From the NCBI GenBank assembly GCA_040902885.1, contig JBBDWK010000100.1, positions 1 to 64,000 of the forward strand: a stretch of 64,000 bases of DNA. Reading direction: 5' to 3'. A program made the translations under genes and the position numbers. The notes below the pieces were generated by a model that saw nothing but the letters and a program-made list of their open reading frames with translations, was not told where the DNA came from and made no database searches. The number at the start of each line of letters is the position of its first letter. Within the stretch, counting starts at the first letter, position 1. Source of the DNA: JBBDWK01 sp040902885. Its GTDB lineage: Bacteria > Acidobacteriota > Terriglobia > Bryobacterales > Bryobacteraceae. Below, in pieces: positions 1 through 9,290 of this stretch.

Positions 1-18
1 ACACGACTTTTTATTTCC

Positions 19-47
19 TTGACTGGCCAAATGGGTTGCAGTAATCT
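19..47 (+). promoter_or_regulatory. Sigma70-type promoter for the astacin-like protease gene
   Basis: TTGACT at 19-24 and TAATCT at 42-47 are separated by 17 bases, a good -35/-10 pair. Transcription would start near 54, leaving about 29 bases of leader that carry a strong ribosome site (AAAGGAG) before the ATG at 83. Seen in sequence; activity is inferred. Confidence 0.55.
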
Positions 48-82
48 GGCTCCAGTTTCGATCAACCAAAGGAGCGGAAAGT

Positions 83-1180
83 ATGTCCACAACGTCAAAT
101 GCGCCGGGAGGCGCCGCCGTAGGCACAGCGCGTGCAAAGCGCGAAAAGCCCTACAGCTACTGCAATCTACCCGTTGTCCCGCCGCGCGAACTCTCGCGGG
201 ACGTGAACCCTTTTCGCGCACAGCTGATACGCCTGAACGAACAGAAGTGGACGAACGGCACCGTGCTCCACTACCACTTCATGGACACCCCCGCGGAATG
301 GAAGGGCGCCGAAGACCAAAAGCAAGCTGTTCGAAAGGCGTTCGAGGCTTGGAAAAGCGTCGACATCGGCGTTCCATTTCAGGAGGTGCAGAACCGCAAC
401 GACGCCGAAATCCGGATCGGATTTCTGGATGGCGACGGCGCCTGGTCGTATGTCGGACGAGATGTCCTCGACCAAGGGCGCGACGATCGCACGATGAACT
501 TCGGCTGGGATATCAGAGGAGACATCGACACCGCGATCCACGAAATCGGCCACACGCTCGGCTTTCCGCATGAGCACCAGAATCCCAGGGCCGGGATTGT
601 GTGGGATGAAGAGGCTGTATACGCCGCGCTTGCCGGTCCGCCGAACTTTTGGCCGCGGGACCAGACTTTCCACAACATCATCCGCAAAATCCTGCCGGAC
701 TTGGTTCAGGGGTCGAACTGGGATGCCGACTCGGTCATGCACTACCCATTCGAGGCGGGTCTCATCCGGCAGCCCGAACAGTACCGCAACGGGCTGCAGC
801 CCGCGGGCGGGTTGTCGGCTCGCGATCGGGAATGGGTGCGCACGTTTTATCCTGCGTTGAGCGAAGCGGATTACCAGGTGCTGGAGCCGTTCAAGTCCTT
901 GCCGCTGAACATCGCGGCGGGCCAGCAGGTGAACCTCAGGTTAACGCCGAAGGTGAGCCGGCGTTACAACATCGGCACGTTTGGCGCGTCGGACACAGTG
1001 ATGGTGTTGTTCCTCGAGGATTCGGACGGAAATGTTCGCTATCTCGCAGGGGATGATGACAGCGGGGCAGATCGGAACTCGCTGATTCAGCGGCGCCTGC
1101 TGGCCGGCAGGAACTACATAGTGCGGATCCGATTGTACTACGCAGAGAGTTATGACGAGACGGCCGTGATGGCGTGGTAA
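83..1180 (+). CDS. Astacin-like (M12A) zinc metalloprotease with C-terminal beta-sandwich domain
   Basis: This 365-residue protein is a predicted zinc endopeptidase. Residues 153-164 read HEIGHTLGFPHE, the extended HExxHxxGxxH(E) zinc site: H153, H157 and H163 bind metal and E154 is the catalytic base. A Met-turn SVMHY follows at 217-221, as in astacins. Residues from about 265 to the end resemble a prepeptidase C-terminal (PPC)-like beta-sandwich, with an acidic Asp/Gly segment and a late Tyr-rich strand. No signal peptide or transmembrane segment is visible, which is unusual for astacins; the N-terminus is a polar, Ala/Gly-rich stretch. The start is supported by AAAGGAG 9 bases upstream. 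It converges on the protease-nuclease gene at 1307-3223. Substrate unknown. Confidence 0.85.
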   Translation: MSTTSNAPGGAAVGTARAKREKPYSYCNLPVVPPRELSRDVNPFRAQLIRLNEQKWTNGTVLHYHFMDTPAEWKGAEDQKQAVRKAFEAWKSVDIGVPFQEVQNRNDAEIRIGFLDGDGAWSYVGRDVLDQGRDDRTMNFGWDIRGDIDTAIHEIGHTLGFPHEHQNPRAGIVWDEEAVYAALAGPPNFWPRDQTFHNIIRKILPDLVQGSNWDADSVMHYPFEAGLIRQPEQYRNGLQPAGGLSARDREWVRTFYPALSEADYQVLEPFKSLPLNIAAGQQVNLRLTPKVSRRYNIGTFGASDTVMVLFLEDSDGNVRYLAGDDDSGADRNSLIQRRLLAGRNYIVRIRLYYAESYDETAVMAW

Positions 1181-1306
1181 CCACGGCGGCAAGCACTCGC
1201 TGTCAGATTTTTTAGAACGATCGAGAGACGACCCTCGCCGCGCGCAGCCAAACGGCCGCGGAGGAAGCGCTCTGTTTCCTTCCGGCCGGTTGTGCCCGAA
1301 CTGAAC

Positions 1307-3223
1307 CTAAGACCAATCGATGTCGCCAAGGGATCTAAGCGGCTGGCGCTCGCTCAGCGCCTCTGGCCGCCGGAGTAGCCGTTCGCCAACGGAGTCGGCC
1401 GACCGTAGCACCGCAGGAAACGTCAGCCCGGCCCGCGATTCGATCTCGGTCACCGCCACCTGAAAGACTTTGAACTCGTCAAGCTCGAGCGCCTCCAACT
1501 CATCCAGGTTCTGTGTAAGCAGAAACGCCTTCGCTTTGAGAGTTCCGCCCTCAACGAACGCTATAACTTTCCAGAATTCCCGGGGAAGGAGAGCCTCCCG
1601 GAATTCTCTGTCGTCGTCTCGGAATACCGGACCGCCGCACACGCTCACCTTCAAGTTCTCGACGTCCGTATCCGCGAACACAGCGTCCTCGAGACGTCCC
1701 CATAAGCCGCCACGGCTGCTTTGGTTGAAGTCGTCCATCTGAGGCATGATGTTCGTGAAGAAGAACGAATCCTTGTTTGCTTTCTTCGCCTCCGCCTGTG
1801 AGCCCCATAGCAGATCCGCGCGACGAGCTATGTGGCCGCGATCTAAACGATTCCCGGCGTACAATTCATCGCCCGTCTGGAAGTCCTCCGGTATGCGAGG
1901 GTCCAGAATAAAGGGAACGTTTTTGCGGCTCAGCTTGCGGATGCCGCCGCCGTCGACGTTCCAACTCACCCAGAATGGGAATTTCCTGACTTTGTTCAAG
2001 GTAAGGGAGAAGTGGGTGTAGTCCACTATCTCCGAGCCGTTTAGCTTGAAGGCCTTGACCTTATTCGAAGCTGACAGTTTCGGCAGATCGATGCGGACAG
2101 AAAGGAATTCCTTTGAAAACCCCGCTCCCGCCGGCGCGACCACAACGGCTGGCGGAGTAAGCGAAATCTCAAGCTTCTCGAAGATAGCCTTCGGGTAGCA
2201 CGCCACAGCGTGCTCATTTGGATCCCCGGAGCCTTCTCCGGCGAAATGAAGACCGGCCAAAACGGCGGTAGGCTTTCCTTTAGTCGACTTGAAAAGCCAA
2301 ACGGATCCCGAGTCGCCTCCCATACTTACTTCGCTGCCAGACGGCTTCTTTTGTGGATCGACGCCGATCTCAAAACCGCCAATCTCCTGCTCGCCTACAT
2401 CGCCGCCGTAATCGATCTTTGCGATAGTGTGGATGCGTGTTACTATGCCGTGCGTCACCGCCGTCGTACGCCCGCTTTTTACAACCTTGTCGCCTAATTC
2501 CGGTTCGCCAAGCTGGTCTACGACGATATTCAGGTCGATAATCTCCGATCGGAACTTGCGGTCCTCGATCGTGGCAACCGCGCAGTCGCCGGCGCGGCCG
2601 AGATGCGATCGCGCCAGTTTGCCGAGCCGGTTGAGGTGCGTGCGATTGTCATCATGTGGTCCCGGCTGGACGACGTCATCGCCAATGGAACCTTCGGGCC
2701 CGTGCAGAACGTGCCAGTTGCTCAAAATGTACGGGGCGCCGTTTGCGCCGTCGTAGACGATGCAGCCGATTGTGCCCGCCGTGCCAAGTATGTTGGAGAC
2801 GCTGACTCCCGGAACGATAGGATTGATGCGCTTCTTCCGTTGGCGTGTGGCGGCTTCAGACACGACCCGGTACTCCGCGCTGAAGGTGCGCTGAATGACA
2901 TCGGTGGGCACTTCGACACCGCCGATCGTAAACGACTCCGGGATTGGTTCCGTGCCGAGAGCCTCGAGAACGTCCGGTTTCGCCTTCTCGGCGACTGTGA
3001 ACTGCACGGCAATCTCGTTTGTACGCTTCCCGTTCTTCATCTTGTACCCGATGCCGACAGATGAAATATTCGGGTCCTTTAAGTACCGCGCTCCCCGCGT
3101 TCGCACAAAATCCCGCAAGGCTTCCATCAGTTTGTCGGATTGGTGTTTAGCCGTGCTGGTCCGCTTTGCGGCCTTTTTAGGAGAAGTCTTGGTTACTGCT
3201 TCGGCTCGTTTCTTCGTTGCCAA
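1307..3223 (-). CDS. Trypsin-like serine protease fused to DRGH (NUC1/EndoG-type) DNA/RNA nuclease
   Basis: This 638-residue protein joins three parts. Residues 1-30 are Lys/Ala-rich. Residues about 48-120 match the small domain that precedes many bacterial trypsin-like proteins (a VGIGYK...ngK.T.E pattern). Residues about 135-350 form a trypsin-fold protease with H171 (SNWHVLH), probable D213 (AGDCAVA) and S305 (GGDSGS). Residues about 370-620 form a non-specific nuclease with the DRGH motif at 461-464 and the metal-binding Asn in the FFFTNIMPQ segment near 491. The start codon is TTG, with GAGGT seven bases upstream; no in-frame ATG precedes the first domain. No signal peptide is seen, so the protein probably acts in the cytosol, where a free nuclease would be toxic. 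A proteolytically controlled nuclease in defence or cell death is inference. Confidence 0.82.
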   Translation of the reverse strand: MATKKRAEAVTKTSPKKAAKRTSTAKHQSDKLMEALRDFVRTRGARYLKDPNISSVGIGYKMKNGKRTNEIAVQFTVAEKAKPDVLEALGTEPIPESFTIGGVEVPTDVIQRTFSAEYRVVSEAATRQRKKRINPIVPGVSVSNILGTAGTIGCIVYDGANGAPYILSNWHVLHGPEGSIGDDVVQPGPHDDNRTHLNRLGKLARSHLGRAGDCAVATIEDRKFRSEIIDLNIVVDQLGEPELGDKVVKSGRTTAVTHGIVTRIHTIAKIDYGGDVGEQEIGGFEIGVDPQKKPSGSEVSMGGDSGSVWLFKSTKGKPTAVLAGLHFAGEGSGDPNEHAVACYPKAIFEKLEISLTPPAVVVAPAGAGFSKEFLSVRIDLPKLSASNKVKAFKLNGSEIVDYTHFSLTLNKVRKFPFWVSWNVDGGGIRKLSRKNVPFILDPRIPEDFQTGDELYAGNRLDRGHIARRADLLWGSQAEAKKANKDSFFFTNIMPQMDDFNQSSRGGLWGRLEDAVFADTDVENLKVSVCGGPVFRDDDREFREALLPREFWKVIAFVEGGTLKAKAFLLTQNLDELEALELDEFKVFQVAVTEIESRAGLTFPAVLRSADSVGERLLRRPEALSERQPLRSLGDIDWS

Positions 3224-3453
3224 TTGGGTTACCTCGTCTTGGAAATAGGTTTGGGAACCACCGCCTGTTTGGTCTTGAAACGAAGTTTATTAACGGTGAC
3301 ATTTTCTTGCTGTCTAACGCGTTGGAACATCCTACTCCGGACCGCTCCTGCAAAGCAAGGCCCCGTCCTTCGACAGGATGTTCCCGCCGCGCGTGCGGTT
3401 TCGCCGTTCGCCCCAAGTCACCGGTCCCCAACGGTACTCCACCAGTCCATTTC

Positions 3454-3513
3454 TTACTTGAGGCTTTTGATATACGCGATCAGATCCGCCTCTGATCCAC
3501 GGTAATGCTCTTT
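3454..3513 (-). pseudogene. Possible remnant of a cytochrome c C-terminus
   Basis: Just downstream of the receptor gene, the minus strand reads EHYRGSEADLIAYIKSLK and then TAA. This matches the last helix of class I cytochrome c domains (LiaYIksLk) common in acidobacterial dehydrogenases. No heme-binding CxxCH or longer frame is present: a stop lies only a few codons upstream. It is best read as the debris of a gene deleted by rearrangement. The rest of the 315-base interval 3224-3538 holds the ribosome site of the nuclease gene and no other recognisable feature. The match is short, so a chance resemblance is possible. Confidence 0.35.
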
Positions 3514-3538
3514 TCGACAGAGGACTGTTATCTACCGG

Positions 3539-6500
3539 CTACCAGCTCAGCCGCAGCGTCAACTGCAGTTCACGAGCCGACTGCCCCGAGGTCACAGTGC
3601 TCAACATGAAGTTTCCGCCAGTGATGTTCGGATTCCCCGCTATGTTCAACACGTTGAAGAAGTCGGCGTTGAACCGCAGATTGACGGTCTCGGTGATCGG
3701 CACGGTCTTGAACAGCGACGCGTCGAGCCCCCATTGCCGCGGGCCGGGGAAGTACTGTTGGCGCCAAGGGTGCAGATTGTCGTTGTAGGTGGTGCGCTGA
3801 AGCGCGCCGTTCTTGAGAGGCACAAAGACGGTGTTCGTGCCGTAGAAGGCGTAGTTCGGGTCGCTCCGGTTCGGAGCCGCTGGCCAAGGAATCAGAGGTT
3901 CGGCTGCGGGCTTGTAGTTGGCAGGAACACCCATCACGCCGTTCGGCCTGCCATTCGCATCCACACTGTTGATCTGGTGAGCCGGGATGTACCCGTTCCA
4001 CCAAAGGTATCCGGAACGGCACGCGCCGCTGCGGCAGTCCTGGATGGGGTATTTCTCGCCGTAGATCTCAATCTCGTTCCCGTTCGGGAACACATCGGTC
4101 GGGAGTGCAAAGTAGTTGCTGCGGAGCTGTCCGATCCCAGCGATTTGCCACCCGCCGATCAGCCGGTTTAACACCGGCCCAGCCCCCGGAGCGAACCGCT
4201 TGCCTTTCCCAAAGGGAAGGTCGACGATCCAGTTCCAGCGTAGCCTGTGCTTCGGAATCGCGATGTCCCGCTGATAGCTGAGGAGCCGGTTCCGCTCATC
4301 GAAGTCCGTGGGTACAGCACCCGGCATATACTGGCTCGGATCACGCACCACCGACGTACCGCCGAAGCCTTGCCCGCCGGCTCCAAATGCGTTGCTAAGA
4401 ACGTAAAAAATCTGGAAAGCTACGCCTCGGCTGTACCGGCGTTCCAGTTCAAGTTGCATCCCGTTGTAATTCGACCTACCGGTCTTACGATACTCCTCCA
4501 CCCGGCCGTAGACCTGCTGGTCGTAGCCACGCCGAGCCACGCCAGAGAACTCGCCGGTGGGCAAAGGCAGTCCGGTGCTCGCGAACCAGACATAATCGGG
4601 AGCTGGATCGTTATACGTGTGATATTGCTCGAGGTTGCTGCCATGGTTTCCGACATAAGCAACTCGCGCCACCGTGTTCGCGAAGACCTCTTTCTCCAGG
4701 GTGAAGTTCCAGTCCTGGATACGCGGGTCCGGCTGATTCTCCGCGAAATAACTCACATCGACTCCCCCGCGAGTAATTGCGTTTGCATCCGCAAGGGTTA
4801 CCTCGTTCTGGCTGTTGAGGCCGGCGACGACGGTCGGAATCGAGCGCATGCCGTAGTTGCGGATGCCGTCCGGTGACAATGCCGCGTCCGTCAGCGATGT
4901 GCGGAAACGCGTGGACAGTGGTGCGTTCGCCCGCATGCGCGCAGTCCAGGGACGCAACGGGATCGGGAAGTAGCTCATCCGGTAGCCGCCGCGAATGACA
5001 AACTCGCTGGAGCCGCTGCCCGCCCGATAGGCGAAGCCAAGGCGCGGGCCGAAGTTGTTGGGAGTGCTTTGCATGAGGCTCTGTGATCGTCCAGCCTCTT
5101 CGTACGTTAGAAACTTTCCGCCCAGCGATTCGATTCGGGAAACGATCGAAGGGATGGTCGCACCGAGGCGGTACATCGTGTCGAGATCCGTGCCAAGGAT
5201 GATAGCCCTCTTCTCCGGATCGAAAGTTGTCAGCACGTTGTTCTTCTCGCGGAATGCGGGCCAGTACTCCCAACGCAATCCCAGATTTAACGTCAGGCGG
5301 GGCGCGACCTTGTAGTTGTCCTGGAAATACAGCGCGTATTCGCGCCCGCGCATATAGTATGAGCCGCGAACGAAGCGGTTTGAGTAGTTCGCCAGCCCCA
5401 GGAACATGTTCGCGGCGTCATGACCGGTAAACTGCGTCGGCAGCGGGTTTGTTCGTGACGTTGCGGAGTCGTAGAGCGATGTGGCCTCGGTTCCGAAGTT
5501 ATGATTTCCCTGATTGTGCTGCTGCTCGGGCATGGCATTCAACTGGTCGTAGCGATGGTGAAACCCGAACTCGAACTGATGCTTGCCGTACACCTTGGTC
5601 ATGTTGTTGTCGAGAATCACGTAGGTGAATGGCGCCGCCTGCGTGTTCTCCGTCTCGTAGTAGAAGTCGTCGAAACCCGTGTCGTAGATGCCGGGCCAGC
5701 CTGTGACATTCAGCGGATTCGGCAGCCCGAGTTGGTCGGCGTACTTCACTCCCGGCTCGCCGGTGCCTGTCCACCACTTCTCACGAGATCCGCTGACCAC
5801 CAGTTCGTTGAATAGTGTCGGGGAGAAGGAGTGTACCCACGAAAGCGCAAGACTCCGGTTCGGTGCAAGCGTGGTTCTCGTACTCGCCACATTGTTGAGG
5901 GCCGGCAGCGAGCCGAAATCGGCGAAGCTGTAGAAGTCGCCCTGCGTGTAGCGTGCGTAAACCTGATCGCTGTCGGAAAAGCGGTGGTCGAACCGAGTAG
6001 TGAACGTCCACTGCCGGCCCGTATTTGCCACCGGCCCCCACCAATTCTCCGCCACCAGAGGATTGATCTCGGGATGCGTAGGCAGCGGCGTGATCTCGTA
6101 GAGATACTTCGCCAGCGGACTGATGCGGGCCGGGTCGATGACATTTGGCCGCCCCTGATAAGAGAATTGCTGGCGCTGCCATGTCTGCGGGTCCGTTGTC
6201 CAGGGATCATGGATTCTGAACTGCCGGCCCTGCTCGTCTACGAGGGCGCTGAAGTCGCCGTTGCGCATCGCCGCTGTTGGTACACGAAAGCCCTCGGTAG
6301 TCGGCGCAATGTTGCGGAAGCCTTCATAAGCGGCGAACCAGAAAGTACGGTTGCTGCCGTTGTAGAGCTTCGGGAGAATGACCGGTCCGCCCGCCGATGC
6401 ACCGAATTCGTTGCGAATCAGCTGCGGTGGCTTTTCATAGTTGTCCTCCCTCGCACGTGCCTTGCCGATGGCGTTGTTGCGGTGAGTTTCGAACAGCGAT

Positions 6501-7204
6501 CCGTGAAGCTGGTTCGTGCCGCTCTTGGTTGACATGATCACGGTAGTCGGGCGGTTGAATTTTGCCGAAGAGTTGTTGTTCTCGACTTTGAACTCCTGGA
6601 TCGTGTCGAGACCGGGCGGGCGGCGCACATTGCCGCCGGTGTTCCGGTCGCTGAGAGCCGCACCGTCGAGCACGAACTCCTGCGATCCTTCACGCGCTCC
6701 ATAGGCACGAGAACCTTCCATGCCGGGCACAGTCACCAGCAGGCTCGTGATGAATCGTCCGTTGATCGGCAACTGCTCAATGCGCTGACGCTCGAGGACG
6801 TGGCCAAGAGTGGGATTGTCGGTCGTAACCATCGGCGTCACGTCCGGGACGTCGACCGTAGTTGCCGTTGCCGCGGGTTGCAGCACGGGATCGACGACCG
6901 CACTTTGCCTCACCTGAACCGTAAGCGTCGCCACGAAAGTCTGCATGCCGGCAGACTCCACAGAGATGCGGTACGGCCCGGGATTCACTCCTGGGAACAC
7001 GTAGTATCCGGCCTGGTTTGTAGTTGTACGCGAGGTGATGCTTGTGCCGGTATTGATCAGTTGAACTGTCGCGCCGGGGATTACGGCTCCGGTCTGGTCG
7101 CGCACCGTTCCGTTTACCGTGGCTGTGCTGCTCTGGGCGTGCAGCAGACTAAAGGCACTGAGCATCAGCGCGAGCGTAGAAAAAACCCTTACAACCCGAG
7201 TCAT
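3539..7204 (-). CDS. Oar-type TonB-dependent outer-membrane receptor with carboxypeptidase regulatory-like domain
   Basis: The product is about 1,221 residues. Residues 1-23 form a signal peptide ending LLHAQ. Residues about 28-110 are a carboxypeptidase regulatory-like (CNA-B/transthyretin-type) domain (TVNGTVRDQTGAVIPGA). The plug follows, with LPINGR and EFVLDGAALSD, then the Oar-type transition (TKSGTNQLHGSLFE) and a long beta-barrel ending in an amphipathic strand with terminal Trp (LRLSW). This family imports large substrates across the outer membrane with TonB energy; acidobacteria carry many. I chose the ATG at 7204 over the upstream frame start at 7315 because AAAGGAG lies just before it and a clean signal peptide follows. 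The gene diverges from the secreted phosphoesterase-like gene at 7345. Ligand unknown; the neighbours suggest a glycan. Confidence 0.88.
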   Translation of the reverse strand: MTRVVRVFSTLALMLSAFSLLHAQSSTATVNGTVRDQTGAVIPGATVQLINTGTSITSRTTTNQAGYYVFPGVNPGPYRISVESAGMQTFVATLTVQVRQSAVVDPVLQPAATATTVDVPDVTPMVTTDNPTLGHVLERQRIEQLPINGRFITSLLVTVPGMEGSRAYGAREGSQEFVLDGAALSDRNTGGNVRRPPGLDTIQEFKVENNNSSAKFNRPTTVIMSTKSGTNQLHGSLFETHRNNAIGKARAREDNYEKPPQLIRNEFGASAGGPVILPKLYNGSNRTFWFAAYEGFRNIAPTTEGFRVPTAAMRNGDFSALVDEQGRQFRIHDPWTTDPQTWQRQQFSYQGRPNVIDPARISPLAKYLYEITPLPTHPEINPLVAENWWGPVANTGRQWTFTTRFDHRFSDSDQVYARYTQGDFYSFADFGSLPALNNVASTRTTLAPNRSLALSWVHSFSPTLFNELVVSGSREKWWTGTGEPGVKYADQLGLPNPLNVTGWPGIYDTGFDDFYYETENTQAAPFTYVILDNNMTKVYGKHQFEFGFHHRYDQLNAMPEQQHNQGNHNFGTEATSLYDSATSRTNPLPTQFTGHDAANMFLGLANYSNRFVRGSYYMRGREYALYFQDNYKVAPRLTLNLGLRWEYWPAFREKNNVLTTFDPEKRAIILGTDLDTMYRLGATIPSIVSRIESLGGKFLTYEEAGRSQSLMQSTPNNFGPRLGFAYRAGSGSSEFVIRGGYRMSYFPIPLRPWTARMRANAPLSTRFRTSLTDAALSPDGIRNYGMRSIPTVVAGLNSQNEVTLADANAITRGGVDVSYFAENQPDPRIQDWNFTLEKEVFANTVARVAYVGNHGSNLEQYHTYNDPAPDYVWFASTGLPLPTGEFSGVARRGYDQQVYGRVEEYRKTGRSNYNGMQLELERRYSRGVAFQIFYVLSNAFGAGGQGFGGTSVVRDPSQYMPGAVPTDFDERNRLLSYQRDIAIPKHRLRWNWIVDLPFGKGKRFAPGAGPVLNRLIGGWQIAGIGQLRSNYFALPTDVFPNGNEIEIYGEKYPIQDCRSGACRSGYLWWNGYIPAHQINSVDANGRPNGVMGVPANYKPAAEPLIPWPAAPNRSDPNYAFYGTNTVFVPLKNGALQRTTYNDNLHPWRQQYFPGPRQWGLDASLFKTVPITETVNLRFNADFFNVLNIAGNPNITGGNFMLSTVTSGQSARELQLTLRLSW

Positions 7205-7344
7205 GCCACAAAACTCCTTTCGGCTGGAATCTCGTCTGGGAGATTGAATTGCGTCATTATACAACTCCCGGCCGTTTTGGGTTGGGGAATTGGTGCGGGA
7301 TGGCTTCGAACACATACAAAACAGCGATACGATGGTAGCCTTCT

Positions 7345-9264
7345 ATGTCCGGTCTCTGCCTGCCGCCGCGGACGCCGCTCGGCTTGATCACGTTGGCTTT
7401 TCTGGTGAGCCAGTGCCTTGCCGCAGATCCCTGGATATCAGCCCTCGATCAAACCCGGGTGAAGCGATCCGGCCAATGGACGCAAACCTCGTTTCGACGC
7501 GCCAGCACCGCGCACCTCGCCACACAACAGGACGGCGCCACCCTGGAGTTCACTTTCACCGGCTCAGGACTGATGCTGACGTTCGACGCGCATGGTCTTC
7601 CTTTTGCGCACCTTGGCGCCGAGAACCTCGGCGCCGTTGCAGTCAAAGTCGATGACGGCCCGATCTTGGTCGTTCACCCACAGCGGGGAGATCGCGACGT
7701 GGTGCTCGCCCGCGGGTTGCCAGACCGGCTTCATACCGTCAGGCTCGTGCATCACCGCACGCCAGCCGGCGCGGGCTGCCGCATCGTAGGCTTTCGCATC
7801 TTACGCGGCGATGAAGGGGAACTCTCGTTCACGGTGCACGGTGAGGCGAACCGGTTCCTTACCGACGTCCGTGCAGTTTTGTCGCTGAATGGCGCCGTTG
7901 TCATGAGCCGGCTTGTTCGCAACTGGATGACGGGCATGTGCCGCATCGCCGGAGTCGCGGCAAGCCGGGGATACGAGTTGGAAATCAGGGCGGCAGGTTG
8001 GCAGCCGCTCCGCATCCGCGACATCGACATCAGCGCTCAGAAGGAAACTACGCTGACGCCTCTCTATCTCGAACGCACTCGGGCGAGCATGGCGGATCGA
8101 GTCGATTTTCCCCGCATGGGCACGCCGGCTATCGTACGGCCTTCAGAATCGTTCGCGACACGCGTGGCTCTCCGGGGTGCATCGCTGCAGGTAGTCGAAC
8201 TCCAGCGGCACGCCGGACCCGCTCGTATTACACGCCGCGCGGTTTTCACAGAAAACAAGGCGCTCGAGTACGACGGATACGCGGAAGGTACGATCAAGGT
8301 ATCCAGCGGCACGCCGCCAGGATTGTACGATCTCGTCTACAAGCTCGACGCAAACGGCAGACGGAGGGAGCAGGTATCGCCGCGCAGCGTGCATGTTGTC
8401 GCTGACTTTCCGAAGGACCCCGTATTCCTGACATTCGGACACATGGATACGTTCGGCCAGGAAGCAGCCGAGTACCTGGAACGTATCGCCGAGTTAGCCA
8501 ACCTGATCGCGCCCGACATGGTGCTGGTCAGCAATGAAGTCAACGCCGCTTACGCGTCCGGTGCACTGTCAGGCCTCGAGATGCCACACCTGATTACTTT
8601 TGGCAATCACGAGGTTTCCGGCCACGAAGAGTGGTACGGCAACGCGGTCAGTATGACCGATTTCGGACCGGATTTGAGCATTTTGAACTTCTCGCACCCA
8701 TGGCATGGAGATCTCTCGCACGCCTATGCTCTGCTTGAGTCGAGAGCGGAGACCGCCTGCAAGATCATCAACGCATTCGAGCATGATGCGCCGGTGGAAG
8801 CGATGCTCGATCGTTATCGCATCGCCTTTCTGCATGAGGCACATGGACCTAACCCAAAGGTGGTTCAAATCGGACGTACGCCAACGCAACGTGCAGGCAA
8901 GGTCAACAGCGAAAGCTTCCGCGTCGTGCGGTTCGAACGGTGCCGGCCGGTATCTTTCACCTACGGCGGGGACAAGGTCGCGCCCATCCCATTCCCGCGT
9001 CACAAGCCGTCGCCGCTGCGGGTTTTATACTCCCCCGCCAACGCCGGCAAGCACCGTACCGTGACAGCCAAGGTGGAAAACACCTGGGAGCAGGATTTCC
9101 CGAACGGCCGCGTCTCATTTGTCATGCCGAACGCTGAGTACACCGTTGATCGAGGCCGCATCGAGTCGACGATTGTCAGTGACGACGGGCAATTCGTGGT
9201 CCTGTCGGTGCGGTTTGACATCCCGGCGAAATCGGCGGTCACTGTCACCGCCGGGTCTCGCTGA
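7345..9264 (+). CDS. Secreted protein with metallophosphoesterase-like domain
   Basis: The 639-residue product has a signal peptide (residues 1-27, ending CLAA). The first 160 residues are beta-rich and resemble the jelly-roll that precedes some esterases. A region near 350-550 looks like a calcineurin-type phosphoesterase: FGHMDTFGQ in place of the first metal motif, ELANLIAPDMVLVSNEVN, then the diagnostic LITFGNHEVSGHEEWYG and later HEAHGPNP. The usual DxH and GDxxD motifs are altered, so metal binding may be reduced and the reaction is uncertain. The C-terminus (about 560-639) is another beta domain. A TACGAT hexamer 11 bases before the ATG may be the -10. It lies between the receptor and an esterase-sulfatase run, hinting at a role in polymer breakdown. 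The fold assignment is moderate. Confidence 0.55.
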   Translation: MSGLCLPPRTPLGLITLAFLVSQCLAADPWISALDQTRVKRSGQWTQTSFRRASTAHLATQQDGATLEFTFTGSGLMLTFDAHGLPFAHLGAENLGAVAVKVDDGPILVVHPQRGDRDVVLARGLPDRLHTVRLVHHRTPAGAGCRIVGFRILRGDEGELSFTVHGEANRFLTDVRAVLSLNGAVVMSRLVRNWMTGMCRIAGVAASRGYELEIRAAGWQPLRIRDIDISAQKETTLTPLYLERTRASMADRVDFPRMGTPAIVRPSESFATRVALRGASLQVVELQRHAGPARITRRAVFTENKALEYDGYAEGTIKVSSGTPPGLYDLVYKLDANGRRREQVSPRSVHVVADFPKDPVFLTFGHMDTFGQEAAEYLERIAELANLIAPDMVLVSNEVNAAYASGALSGLEMPHLITFGNHEVSGHEEWYGNAVSMTDFGPDLSILNFSHPWHGDLSHAYALLESRAETACKIINAFEHDAPVEAMLDRYRIAFLHEAHGPNPKVVQIGRTPTQRAGKVNSESFRVVRFERCRPVSFTYGGDKVAPIPFPRHKPSPLRVLYSPANAGKHRTVTAKVENTWEQDFPNGRVSFVMPNAEYTVDRGRIESTIVSDDGQFVVLSVRFDIPAKSAVTVTAGSR

Positions 9265-9278
9265 GGTGGGGCCACGCA

Positions 9279-9284
9279 TATAAT
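9279..9284 (+). promoter_or_regulatory. -10 hexamer of a probable leaderless promoter
   Basis: A perfect TATAAT ends 6 bases before the GTG start at 9291. Transcription normally begins about 7 bases after the -10, that is on the start codon itself. No Shine-Dalgarno sequence lies between. No clear -35 was seen. Confidence 0.5.
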
Positions 9285-9290
9285 CGTCAG

